Shown in pieces: positions 33,745 through 42,851 of a stretch of 52,626 bases of DNA (positions are counted from its first letter, which is position 1; every line of letters starts with the position of its first letter). Both the position numbers and the translations under genes were made by a program. The notes under the pieces are model-generated. The model was not told the DNA's origin and ran no database searches. It saw only the letters and a list, made by a program, of their open reading frames with translations. Origin of the DNA: an uncultured Alphaproteobacteria bacterium. GTDB lineage: Bacteria; Pseudomonadota; Alphaproteobacteria; Rhodobacterales; Rhodobacteraceae. Location of the stretch: NCBI GenBank assembly GCA_902611605.1, contig CACMAH010000011.1, positions 1 to 52,626 of the forward strand. The letters are read 5' to 3'.

Positions 33745-35474
33745 TTTCTGATTCCTGCTTCCAAATCTCTTATTTGTCTGTTTAGATCTAAATAAGCTTT
33801 AAATAAATCTGATTCAGTGATAATACCAATTAATTCATTTTTTTCTTGATTAATAACTGGAATAGATTCACCAACAAAGTCTTTACAAGCTTCAATACCT
33901 TGTAAAACGGAATCCTCATCAGTCAATAAAACTTCATTGTTTTCTCTTACTATGTGACATTGTTTTTGTGCCGTATTTGTCATAAGGTCTACTAATCTTA
34001 TTTTTCCTCTGTATATACCTTTCTCATCTACTAAATATGCCTCAGTATACTCCTTTTCTATCATAAGTTTCACTGCATGCTTGGGGGGAGTATTTGGTAA
34101 AAAGGCTAGAAAATTATTAGATGCCAAAGGTCCAATTGCCTCATCCATCAATTTCAAATGGCTTCTTCCAAGTGCTATGTCTATACCACGATTAAGTAGT
34201 TGCCTATCAAATAAAGACTGCCCAAAAAATAAATAAGTGATTAAAGTAGCACTGGCTATGGATAATATAGACATTACACCTAAATCGTAGCTATTTGACA
34301 GTTCTATTACTAAAATAACACCTGCTATCGGTGTTCCTATCACCGAGGCACCTACAGATGCCATCCCACATAATGCTAAAGCTTTAAAATCTGTTGCTAT
34401 ACCAAAAAAACTAATAAAACTTGCAAAGACTATACCTGACGCTGCTCCTACAAATAATGCTGGAGAAAAAACACCCCCAAAAAAACCAGTAGATAAACAA
34501 ACTGCAGTTAGGATAATTTTTAGAAAAAGAAAAATTAAAACTGTTTGAGTATCTATTTGTACATTGAGCATATTATTAATTGTTGAGGTTCCAATACCTA
34601 AAACTTCTGGATAAATAGTACCAATAGAACCACAGAAAAGTGCCCCCAGATAAATCAATAAAAAAGGTTTCAATTTTGTTTTTGCAAAAATCTGTGGTCC
34701 CTTATTAAGTGATTGCATGTATGTAAGTGCTATAAACCCAAAAAAAATCCCTCCTAAAATAGCAATTGGAATGAAATTAATTAGATCTATTTCCATAACT
34801 TCTGTTACAAAAACTTGTTCTCCGCCAAAAAATTTATCAGCAACTGCTGCTGCAGTGAAACTAGAAATTGCTATTGGAGTGACTGCTTTAATTGAAAAGT
34901 GCCTCAGTAAAGCTTCATGGGCAAAAATTAAACCAGCTATTGGTGCGTTAAAACCTGCAGAAATCGCAGCTGCAGTTCCACATCCTATAAAAACGTCAGT
35001 ACTCAAAATATTTTTTGTTAAAAGTCTAATATTTGTTCCTAATGTTGCTCCAAAATGCACAAGTGGTCCATACTGACCAACAGAGGCACCACCACCAGCA
35101 CTAATCAAGGCAGCAAAAGTAGAAAAATATCCTATTTTTATATTTATTTCATTATCTGTTCTATGTGCCCCATAAATACTATCAGCAGGCCCGTGAAATC
35201 TATTTATATTTGTAAATTTTTTTATAAAATTTATAATAAGTGCAGCAATTAAAATTGTGACAATGGGTGCGTAATTAATTTGATAACCCAAAATTGATGT
35301 TAGAAAAAAGGTGGTATTTTCCCTTATATCTGTAAGATAGAGTATTGAATTCACAAATACTTTAGTTGCAATTGCTACACACGTTCCGATAAAAAGGCCA
35401 ATGAAAATTGTAATGACTACTAATTTCAAAGACTTAAATATGTTTAAAATGTATTTTTCCATACCATTAATCAT
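33741..35474 (-). CDS. ClC-family chloride channel/transporter with CBS domains
   Basis: 577 aa; ten or more membrane segments then two C-terminal CBS domains (about 450-560; LMIEKEYTEAYLVDEKGIYR and IPVINQEKNELIGIITESDL). ClC motifs are visible: GFFGGVFSPALFVGAASG matches the GxFxP motif, and AGLIFAHEALL keeps the inner Glu. The GREGP gate motif reads GQYGP (residues 133-137), with Tyr replacing the gating glutamate, and the first anion-site motif GSGIP reads HGPAD. These changes suggest altered coupling, more channel-like than proton exchanger. Start could equally be the Met five residues in (35462). Confidence 0.9.
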   Translation of the reverse strand: MINGMEKYILNIFKSLKLVVITIFIGLFIGTCVAIATKVFVNSILYLTDIRENTTFFLTSILGYQINYAPIVTILIAALIINFIKKFTNINRFHGPADSIYGAHRTDNEINIKIGYFSTFAALISAGGGASVGQYGPLVHFGATLGTNIRLLTKNILSTDVFIGCGTAAAISAGFNAPIAGLIFAHEALLRHFSIKAVTPIAISSFTAAAVADKFFGGEQVFVTEVMEIDLINFIPIAILGGIFFGFIALTYMQSLNKGPQIFAKTKLKPFLLIYLGALFCGSIGTIYPEVLGIGTSTINNMLNVQIDTQTVLIFLFLKIILTAVCLSTGFFGGVFSPALFVGAASGIVFASFISFFGIATDFKALALCGMASVGASVIGTPIAGVILVIELSNSYDLGVMSILSIASATLITYLFFGQSLFDRQLLNRGIDIALGRSHLKLMDEAIGPLASNNFLAFLPNTPPKHAVKLMIEKEYTEAYLVDEKGIYRGKIRLVDLMTNTAQKQCHIVRENNEVLLTDEDSVLQGIEACKDFVGESIPVINQEKNELIGIITESDLFKAYLDLNRQIRDLEAGIRN

Positions 35475-35658
35475 CCAGATAATAATATTTTAATAATTTT
35501 AGTAATATGTTGTAATGTTTATAAACTCTTGTGTGATATTTATGTATCATTAAGAACAGAAGGATTCAAAATAAAGGAGTTTTTTTTTCTATTTTATTAA
35601 ACTTAATGTTTATTCGGTCGTAATTGCACTTGATGAATTAAAAACGTGAGGTGCTTTA

Positions 35659-36042
35659 ATGAGAGTTTTGCTTATATTATTACTAGGAGTGTTAGGGGCC
35701 TGTCAAAGTGCACCAATTGCAATGGACTTAGGTTCCCCAGTAGTATCTAATGCTCAAGGTGCGGCTCGAGAGGGAGTGGTTCCGTTGAGAGGAGTGAGTA
35801 GAGTAAGTCTACATGCAGATAGGGTTTTAAGGATGGAACCTTCGTGTGCTCAAATTTTAAAATTGGCTTATTCTTCAAATATAAATTATTCTGAAGCCAT
35901 AATTGGTTTACGAAATAGAGCTAGAGTAATGGGTGGAAATGCAATAGCTGTAGTGGGTTGGGCTGAAACTGCTTCGGCTTCTGGATTAGTTGGTAAAATA
36001 TATATGTGTAAAAAGAAACCGTTTCATAAACATCCACACTAA
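35659..36042 (+). CDS. RcsF/DUF4156-like lipoprotein
   Basis: 127 aa, lipoprotein signal (MRVLLILLLGVLGAC, lipidated Cys 15). The C-terminal part has the pattern seen in RcsF-type and DUF4156 lipoproteins (AIIGLRNRARVMGGNAIAVV, then GWAETASASGLVGKIYMCKK): a helix with an ArxmGGNAI turn and a terminal Cys strand. Envelope protein, exact role unknown. GTGAGG precedes the ATG. A good terminator follows. Confidence 0.7.
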   Translation: MRVLLILLLGVLGACQSAPIAMDLGSPVVSNAQGAAREGVVPLRGVSRVSLHADRVLRMEPSCAQILKLAYSSNINYSEAIIGLRNRARVMGGNAIAVVGWAETASASGLVGKIYMCKKKPFHKHPH

Positions 36043-36067
36043 ATTCAAATAATTATTTTAATGAATG

Positions 36068-36095
36068 AGAGGGACTTTTTGTCCCTCTTTTTTTT
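36068..36095 (+). terminator. Rho-independent terminator
   Basis: Perfect 8-bp stem AGAGGGAC/GTCCCTCT with a 5-T loop and a following run of T (36088-36095). It ends the lipoprotein transcript and separates it from the SbmA/BacA-like gene. Confidence 0.9.
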
Positions 36096-36146
36096 GTTGA
36101 AATGTGTCAAATTTTATATTAAATATTCAAATTTTATGGGGATTTT

Positions 36147-37403
36147 ATGCTCGAGTGTTTCTTTCCAAAACCAAAAGAGTTTTTTGGTAGCCTTCTTGTT
36201 TGGTGTATCCTTGTAGTTTTTTTCTGGTATTTTGGAGGAAAAGAGTTCGGTACGGTATTTGGTTTTGAATTTCTTGCACCAGATGCTCCACCCGTTATTG
36301 GATTAGGTCATTTCACAACACCTGATTTTTTGTGGTTTTATATTTATTTTGTTATCATTACGGCTATTTTTTATGGCTTCTGGAGTATTTATTCTCCACA
36401 TAAGTGGCAAGTTTGGTCAATTTTAGGGTCAGCTTTCATTTTATTTATTACTTATTATCAAGTCCAAGTTGCTGTTGCAGTAAATAATTGGTATCGACCT
36501 TTTTATGACGCTATTCAAAATGCTTTATCAAATGAATCTACTACTACCGCTGCTGATCTTTACGGTTATATGTTTAGCTTTTTAATTTTGGCCCTTACAT
36601 ATGTTTTGATTGCAGTATTTACAAGTTTTTTTGTGAGTCATTATGTTTTTCGTTGGCGAACTGCAATGAATGATTATTACACAAGTAAATGGAAGCAAGT
36701 AAGGCATATAGAAGGTGCTTCGCAACGAATTCAAGAAGATACAATGAGATTTGCATCTATAATGAAATCTCTAGGCGTTTCAATTGTAGATTCTGTCATG
36801 ACATTGATTGCATTTCTTCCTGTCTTATTAGAGCTTTCAAAAAATGTTAAAGAAATTCCATTAGTTGGAGAAATAGCATATCCACTATTCTATGCTGCCA
36901 TCTTCTGGTCCATTTTTGGAACTATTTTAATGATTGTGGCTGGCATTAAATTACCTGGACTAGAATTTAGAAACCAAAGAGTTGAAGCTGCTTTTAGAAA
37001 AGAACTAGTATTAGGAGAAGATGACCAAGCAAGAGCTGAACCTCAAACTTTGAAGGAATTATTTGCGAACGTAAGAAGAAACTACTTTAGAATATATATT
37101 CACTATACGTACTTCAATTTGTTTAGAAATTTTTATTTTCAACTTAATAATCTGTTTGCTTACATATTACTTATACCAACTATTGCTGCTGGAGCTATCA
37201 CCTTGGGTATTATGAACCAAATAATCAGAGCCTTTAGTGAAGTAACAAGTTCCTTTCAGTATTTAGTGAGATCCTGGTCAACAATAATTGATTTAATTTC
37301 AGTATTCAAACGTTTGCAAGCATTTGAAGCAGCATTTAAAGGTGAAGAATTATCGAATTTAGATAAGGAATATATAGAAACAGAAGGTAAAATAGATTAT
37401 TGA
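36147..37403 (+). CDS. SbmA/BacA-like peptide transporter
   Basis: Inner-membrane, proton-coupled importer family for peptides and peptide antibiotics (SbmA/BacA). The 418-aa length is typical, with about seven to eight membrane segments. Signature stretches are VAVNNWYRPFYDAIQNAL, HYVFRWRTAMNDYYTSKWKQ, VRHIEGASQRIQEDTMRFAS and FQYLVRSWSTIIDLISVFKR. The HIEGASQRIQEDT segment is nearly invariant in the family. No ATPase domain is fused, which separates it from the longer BclA/ABCD-type relatives. GGGGA lies before the ATG. Single-gene unit. Confidence 0.92.
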   Translation: MLECFFPKPKEFFGSLLVWCILVVFFWYFGGKEFGTVFGFEFLAPDAPPVIGLGHFTTPDFLWFYIYFVIITAIFYGFWSIYSPHKWQVWSILGSAFILFITYYQVQVAVAVNNWYRPFYDAIQNALSNESTTTAADLYGYMFSFLILALTYVLIAVFTSFFVSHYVFRWRTAMNDYYTSKWKQVRHIEGASQRIQEDTMRFASIMKSLGVSIVDSVMTLIAFLPVLLELSKNVKEIPLVGEIAYPLFYAAIFWSIFGTILMIVAGIKLPGLEFRNQRVEAAFRKELVLGEDDQARAEPQTLKELFANVRRNYFRIYIHYTYFNLFRNFYFQLNNLFAYILLIPTIAAGAITLGIMNQIIRAFSEVTSSFQYLVRSWSTIIDLISVFKRLQAFEAAFKGEELSNLDKEYIETEGKIDY

Positions 37404-37421
37404 AGTATTTTATTTATTTTC

Positions 37422-38792
37422 CTATTTTATGGAAGCATTGAAAATCTGTAATGCTAACTGAAGTAATCTTGTTTCACTATTTTTAGGACCTATTACCTGA
37501 GTTGCTAAAGCAGTTTTAATATTACCTGTGTTCTGTGGAATTGAAATTACAGGAAGTCCAATTAGACTAGGTAATATAGTTATTTCGAGCCATTGATGGT
37601 AAGTTTTTGTTTCATGACCGTTAATCATTTTTGGAAAAGCATTCCTTTTGCTAAAAGGAAAAATCTGTGCAGACGGAAGTATCAAAAAATTATAAACATT
37701 TAATATTTTGTTTATTTTCTTTGCTAAAAATAAACGTTTTTTTTTGGCAACTTTAATATCTTCATCGGTTAGATTTTTTCCTCTTTCAATCTCCCAAATA
37801 ATGGTATCTTTTAATAAACCTGCATTATTGTCATATTCTTTTTTTAGATTTAATGATATAATTTTACTTCTTAAATCAATCCAGGAATCCCAGATTAAAT
37901 TGAGCTCAAAATTAAAATTTATTTTTTTTATTGACATGCCTAATTTTAATAGAAATTCAATATACTGGTAAAATTGTTTTTTTACTTTTTTATCAACTAA
38001 AATACTATCTAAGTAGTTAATTGGGACACATGCTTTAACGTTTTTAAGTAAATACCTATGACCAATTATTTCCTGTAAATTTGATTTTTTTCCAATACAT
38101 GCATCCAGAAGTAATGCTAAATCTTTAGGATGCCTAGCTATAACACCATTTGTAGAGATTTTTGGTAATTTGTCGGATATAATGGAATTAGAAGTTATAA
38201 GGCCTGGAGTTGGTCTAATACTGTATGTTTCGCAAAATGAGGCAGGTGTTCTCAAAGAGCCCATCATATCTGAGCCATCTGCAAATGGAATGAGTTTTGA
38301 TTTTACTGCAGCAGCTGCACCTCCACTTGAGCCACCTGCAGTTTTTGTTGAGTCTAAAGGGTTAGAAGTTGTACCAAAAACCTTATTAAATGTTTGCCCC
38401 CCTACACCAAACTCTGGCGTGTTTGTTTTGCCAATAATTATCAAGCCACTTCTTCTTAGATTAGAAACCATTGGGCTATCATTTTCTGGTTGAAAATTAG
38501 AATACATTTGTGAGCCATAAGAAGTGGGTATGTCTTTTGTTTCTTCTAAATCTTTAATTGCTATAGGTAATCCAGCAAGGGGTGGTAATTTTTTCCCTTT
38601 TTTTCTAAGTGAATCTATTTTTTTACAATTCTCCAATAACAGCATTTTATCTTTTAAAGATACAATAGCATTTATTTTAGGATTAATTTTTTCTATTTTA
38701 TCATAATAATTTTCAAGAATTTCTTCTGAAGTAAGTTCCAATATTTCAATTTTTTTTGATAATTTAAATGCATAATATTCTGTTATTTCCAT
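37422..38792 (-). CDS. Amidase-signature hydrolase
   Basis: 456 aa amidase-signature enzyme (Ser-cisSer-Lys). The catalytic Lys is in LAGLPIAIKDLEET (about 79). The signature is TAGGSSGGAAAAVKSKLIPF, and FADGSDMMGSLRTPASFC carries the serine nucleophile region (normally DGGGSIR). IIGKTNTPEFGVGG is also standard. Substrate cannot be inferred; GatA is less likely because no gatB/gatC is adjacent. It is divergent from preT across 95 bp, so shared control with the pyrimidine cluster is possible. AGGA lies before the ATG. Confidence 0.88.
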   Translation of the reverse strand: MEITEYYAFKLSKKIEILELTSEEILENYYDKIEKINPKINAIVSLKDKMLLLENCKKIDSLRKKGKKLPPLAGLPIAIKDLEETKDIPTSYGSQMYSNFQPENDSPMVSNLRRSGLIIIGKTNTPEFGVGGQTFNKVFGTTSNPLDSTKTAGGSSGGAAAAVKSKLIPFADGSDMMGSLRTPASFCETYSIRPTPGLITSNSIISDKLPKISTNGVIARHPKDLALLLDACIGKKSNLQEIIGHRYLLKNVKACVPINYLDSILVDKKVKKQFYQYIEFLLKLGMSIKKINFNFELNLIWDSWIDLRSKIISLNLKKEYDNNAGLLKDTIIWEIERGKNLTDEDIKVAKKKRLFLAKKINKILNVYNFLILPSAQIFPFSKRNAFPKMINGHETKTYHQWLEITILPSLIGLPVISIPQNTGNIKTALATQVIGPKNSETRLLQLALQIFNASIK

Positions 38793-38887
38793 TTTTTTTC
38801 CTAATATTCTTTATATTCAAACTTAGCTCTTATATTTGAAGAAAAAAACTGTTAATATCACATAAAAAAATATAGGAGCTTTAAAAA

Positions 38888-40231
38888 TTGTCTAATACTA
38901 AATTATCCCCAGGTATTGTGTCTTCAAGGTTATCAAAAGAAGAATATTCAAATAATTTTTCAGATGCTTATCCAGGTTTTACAGATTATGAAGCAAAAGT
39001 AGAAGCTGATAGGTGTTATTTTTGTTATGATGCTCCTTGCATTTCAGCATGTCCTACAGAAATAAATATACCTTTATTTATCCGTCAAATTTCTACAGAA
39101 ATGGAAGAAGAAGCTGCTAAGACAATTTTTGATCAAAATATTTTAGGAGGGATGTGTGCTAGGGTGTGTCCTACAGAAACACTGTGTGAAGAAGCTTGTG
39201 TAAGAGAAGCTGCAGAAGGAAAACCAGTTAAAATTGGTAGATTACAGAGGTATGCAACAGATTCTATAATGTCACAAAACATTCATCCTTATATTCGAAA
39301 TGACAACAATGGAAAGAAGATTGCGGTTATTGGTTCTGGGCCAGCAGGTTTAGCATGTTCTCATAGATTATCAATGCTTGGATATGATGTAGAAATATTT
39401 GAGTCCAAGAGTAAGGCGGGTGGCTTAAATGAATATGGTATCGCTACTTATAAAAGTGTAGACAATTTTGCAGCAAAAGAAGTTGATTGGTTATTAAAAA
39501 TTGGTGGAATTAAAATCAATCATAATAAAACTTTAGGTGTAGATTTTAGTATTGATGAATTGAGAAAGTCTTATGATGCTATTTTTATTGGTTGTGGTCT
39601 TCAAGATACTAATAAAATTTCAATTGACAGTGATACTGATCAATCTATTGAGGATGCAGTTGATTTTATTGCTGATTTACGACAAATTAACGATTTTTCA
39701 TCACTACCAATTGGAAGAAATGTAGTTGTTATTGGTGGAGGAATGACTGCTATCGACGCGGCAGTTCAATCTCAGTTACTTGGAGCGGAAAAAGTAACAA
39801 TAATCTACAGAAGAAATCTCGAAAATATGAGTGCATCAAAAAAGGAACAGAATAATGCTACTTCAAAAGGGGTCAAGATTATTACAAATGCAATTCCTAC
39901 TTCCATCAATAAACAAAATGGTGTCCATAAACTCAGTTTATCTTATACTGAAGTCGAAAAACAAAGTGGAAAATTAAAAGAACTTGATCAAAAATTTTCA
40001 ATTGAAGCGGATCAAATTTTCTGTGCTATTGGTCAAAAATTTAATAATTTACTTGATGTCTTTAAGTCTAATAAAGGGAAAATAATGATTGATGAAAGTT
40101 GTAAAACGTCAGTTGAAAATGTTTGGGCTGGAGGAGACTGTGTTGATCAAGGAGAAGATCTAACAGTTACTGCTGTTGCTCAGGGTAGAGATGCCGCTGA
40201 GGCAATTCATAAATCAATTATTTCAAAATAA
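38888..40231 (+). CDS. preT: NAD(P)-dependent dihydropyrimidine dehydrogenase, subunit PreT
   Basis: Electron-input subunit with FAD and Fe-S clusters, homologous to the small subunit of glutamate synthase. 447 aa. The N-terminal cluster Cys are in CYFCYDAPCISACPTEI and GGMCARVCPTETLCEEAC, the FAD motif is VIGSGPAGLACSHRLSMLGY, the NAD(P) motif is VVIGGGMTAIDAAVQSQLLG, and the C-terminal FAD site is VENVWAGGDCVDQGEDLTVT. Start is TTG, nine bases after AGGAG; no good ATG is near. preA follows after 10 bp, forming the PreTA enzyme that reduces uracil and thymine to dihydro forms. Confidence 0.92.
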   Translation: MSNTKLSPGIVSSRLSKEEYSNNFSDAYPGFTDYEAKVEADRCYFCYDAPCISACPTEINIPLFIRQISTEMEEEAAKTIFDQNILGGMCARVCPTETLCEEACVREAAEGKPVKIGRLQRYATDSIMSQNIHPYIRNDNNGKKIAVIGSGPAGLACSHRLSMLGYDVEIFESKSKAGGLNEYGIATYKSVDNFAAKEVDWLLKIGGIKINHNKTLGVDFSIDELRKSYDAIFIGCGLQDTNKISIDSDTDQSIEDAVDFIADLRQINDFSSLPIGRNVVVIGGGMTAIDAAVQSQLLGAEKVTIIYRRNLENMSASKKEQNNATSKGVKIITNAIPTSINKQNGVHKLSLSYTEVEKQSGKLKELDQKFSIEADQIFCAIGQKFNNLLDVFKSNKGKIMIDESCKTSVENVWAGGDCVDQGEDLTVTAVAQGRDAAEAIHKSIISK

Positions 40232-40241
40232 GGAGTTAGTT

Positions 40242-41549
40242 ATGAACCTTCAATCTGAATTTCTTGGAATTAAATCACCTAACCCATTTTGGTTGGCGTC
40301 TGCTCCACCCACAGATAAAGAATATAATGTGAGGAGAGCATTTGAAGCAGGATGGGGTGGGGTTGTTTGGAAAACACTGGGGCTTGATCCAAATATTGTC
40401 AATGTTAACGGTCCACGTTATGGAGCAGTTTGGGGCCCAGATCGACGTCTTCTAGGAATGAATAATATTGAGTTAATAACAGATCGACCTCTACAAATAA
40501 ATCTAGATGAAATAAAGGTTGTAAAAAAAGACTATCCAGATCGTGCTGTTGTTGTTTCTTTAATGGTCCCTTGTGAAGAAGAATGTTGGAAGTCTATATT
40601 ACCTAAGGTTGAAGAGACTGAGGCTGATGGTTTAGAGTTAAATTTTGGATGCCCTCATGGTATGAGTGAAAGAGGAATGGGATCTGCAGTGGGTCAAGTT
40701 CCAGATTATATTGAGATGGTTACTAGGTGGGTTAAATCTAACACTCGAATGCCTGTAATCGTAAAACTTACCCCTAACATTACTGATATCAGATACCCAG
40801 CAAGAGCTGCTTTCAAGGGTGGAGCTGATGCAGTTAGCTTAATTAATACAGTTGCATCAATTGTTTCAGTTAATTTAGATACTTTTAGCCCTGAGCCAAG
40901 TATAAATGGGAAAGGAACCCACGGAGGATATTGTGGACCTGCAGTTAAGCCAATTGCTTTAAATTTAGTTTCTCAAATTGCAAGAGATCCAGAAACACAA
41001 AATAAAGATATATCTGGAATTGGTGGTGTTACTACTTGGAGAGACGCTGCAGAATTCCTTGCTTTGGGAGCTGGTAATGTACAGGTTTGTACTGCTGCCA
41101 TGACATATGGATTTGGTATTATTTCTGAATTGACATCTGGGTTATCTAATTGGATGAAGAAAAAAGAAATTAATTCAATAAGTGAAATAGTAGGTAAGGC
41201 TATCCCAAATGTTACTGAATGGCAGTATCTAAACCTTAATCATGTCACAAAAGCTCAAATTGATCAGGATTTATGCATAAAGTGCGGTAGGTGTTATGCT
41301 GTTTGTGAGGATACATCTCATCAAGCAATTACTAAAACAATTAATGGTGAAAGGGGATTTGAAGTTATTGATGAAGAATGCGTTGCATGTAATATGTGTA
41401 TTAATGTCTGTCCTGTTGAAAATTGTATCACTATGAGAGATCTTGAACCAGGAGAGATTGATAAAAGAACTGGCCAAACAGTTTCTGATAAATATGCAAA
41501 TTGGACTACACATCCTAACAACCCCTCATCAATTAAGGCTGCTGAGTAA
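40242..41549 (+). CDS. preA: NAD(P)-dependent dihydropyrimidine dehydrogenase, catalytic subunit PreA
   Basis: FMN-containing catalytic subunit, dihydroorotate-dehydrogenase fold plus two C-terminal [4Fe-4S] clusters. 435 aa. NPFWLASAPPTDKEYNVRRA is the N-terminus of the barrel. LNFGCPHGMSERGMGSAVGQ holds the active-site Cys region, and SGIGGVTTWRDAAEFLALGA is the phosphate-binding end. Ferredoxin clusters are CIKCGRCYAVC and CVACNMCINVCPVENC. The ATG at 40242 follows AGGAG directly after preT. The frame opens upstream at 40176, but that part lies inside preT. Confidence 0.95.
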   Translation: MNLQSEFLGIKSPNPFWLASAPPTDKEYNVRRAFEAGWGGVVWKTLGLDPNIVNVNGPRYGAVWGPDRRLLGMNNIELITDRPLQINLDEIKVVKKDYPDRAVVVSLMVPCEEECWKSILPKVEETEADGLELNFGCPHGMSERGMGSAVGQVPDYIEMVTRWVKSNTRMPVIVKLTPNITDIRYPARAAFKGGADAVSLINTVASIVSVNLDTFSPEPSINGKGTHGGYCGPAVKPIALNLVSQIARDPETQNKDISGIGGVTTWRDAAEFLALGAGNVQVCTAAMTYGFGIISELTSGLSNWMKKKEINSISEIVGKAIPNVTEWQYLNLNHVTKAQIDQDLCIKCGRCYAVCEDTSHQAITKTINGERGFEVIDEECVACNMCINVCPVENCITMRDLEPGEIDKRTGQTVSDKYANWTTHPNNPSSIKAAE

Positions 41550-41577
41550 TTTAATTTTTTATTTAAGGGAGTAAATT

Positions 41578-42828
41578 TTGGCAAATATAGCATCAAATTT
41601 TAAAATAAATGGTGACCGACTTTGGAAAACCATTATGGAAATGGCTAAAATAGGTCCTGGTATAGCAGGTGGGAACAATAGACAAACTCTTACTGACGAG
41701 GATGCAAAAGGGCGAGCACTTTTTCAGAAATGGTGTGATGAAGCAAATTTATCGATGGGAATTGATAAAATGGGTACGATGTTTGCTCGTAGAGAAGGAA
41801 CTGATCCTGATGCACTACCGGTATATGTAGGAAGCCATTTAGATACCCAACCCACCGGTGGCAAATATGATGGAATTCTAGGTGTTCTTGGCGGTTTAGA
41901 ACTTATAAGATCATTAGATGATATGAATATAAAAACTAAACATCCTATTGTTCTTGTCAATTGGACAAATGAAGAAGGGACAAGATTCGCTCCACCTATG
42001 ATGGCATCTGGAGTTTTTGCAGGAGTTCATACTCTTGATTGGGCTTATGCAAAAGAGGATTCAGATGGAAAAAAATTTGGTGATGAACTTAAAAGAATAG
42101 GATGGATTGGTGACGAAGAGGTCGGTAGTAGAAAGATGAAGGCATTTTTTGAATTACATATTGAGCAAGGACCTATTTTGGAATCAGAAGGTAAGGACAT
42201 TGGAGTAGTTTCTAGAGGTCAGGGTCTTAATTGGTTGCAGGTAACCTTAACTGGGAGGGAAAGTCACACAGGATCGACACCTATGCCTATGCGACGAAAC
42301 GCTGGGCTAGGGATGGCAAAAATAACTAGCCTAGTTCATGAAATAGCAATGAGTCACCAACCCGATGCAGTCGGAGCAGTTGGTCATTGTGATGTTTATC
42401 CTAATAGTAGGAATATAATTCCAGGAAAGGTTGTATTTACTATCGATTTTAGATCTCCATCATTTGATACTCAGGATGATATGGAAAGAAGATTACATGA
42501 AGGAGCAAAAGAAATTTGTAATAATCTTGATCTAGAATTAGAAATTGAGAAAGTTGGACATTTTGATCCTGTAACTTTTGATGAAGGTTGTGTATCTACA
42601 ATCAGAAGAGCTGCAGAAAGATTGGGATACTCTCATAGGGATATTATTTCTGGTGCTGGACATGATGCTTGCTGGATAAACAAGGTTGCTCCAACTGCAA
42701 TGGTTATGTGCCCTTGTGTTGACGGGTTAAGCCATAATGAGGCAGAAGATATATCTCAGGACTGGGCAGTTGCAGGAAGCAACGTATTATTTCATGCTGT
42801 TCTAGAAACTGCTGAAATTGTTGATTGA
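41578..42828 (+). CDS. hyuC: M20-family amidohydrolase, beta-ureidopropionase/N-carbamoyl-amino-acid type
   Basis: Metal-dependent amidohydrolase of the allantoate amidohydrolase / N-carbamoyl-L-amino-acid hydrolase group, 416 aa. Metal and substrate motifs are GSHLDTQPTGGKYDGILGVL, NWTNEEGTRFAPPMMASGVF, FELHIEQGPILESEGKDIGV, GRESHTGSTPMPMRRNAG and GAGHDACWINKVAPTAMV. In this operon, after PreTA and beside dihydropyrimidinase, it most likely cleaves N-carbamoyl-beta-alanine to beta-alanine, CO2 and ammonia. Start is TTG behind AAGGGAG. Confidence 0.88.
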   Translation: MANIASNFKINGDRLWKTIMEMAKIGPGIAGGNNRQTLTDEDAKGRALFQKWCDEANLSMGIDKMGTMFARREGTDPDALPVYVGSHLDTQPTGGKYDGILGVLGGLELIRSLDDMNIKTKHPIVLVNWTNEEGTRFAPPMMASGVFAGVHTLDWAYAKEDSDGKKFGDELKRIGWIGDEEVGSRKMKAFFELHIEQGPILESEGKDIGVVSRGQGLNWLQVTLTGRESHTGSTPMPMRRNAGLGMAKITSLVHEIAMSHQPDAVGAVGHCDVYPNSRNIIPGKVVFTIDFRSPSFDTQDDMERRLHEGAKEICNNLDLELEIEKVGHFDPVTFDEGCVSTIRRAAERLGYSHRDIISGAGHDACWINKVAPTAMVMCPCVDGLSHNEAEDISQDWAVAGSNVLFHAVLETAEIVD

Positions 42829-42851
42829 AAACTTATTTGGAGGGAAGAAAT

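Noticed and set aside
40176-40241. Upstream extension of preA to 40176
   Set aside because: It overlaps the end of preT and is followed by a perfect AGGAG-ATG start at 40242 with a normal PreA N-terminus.
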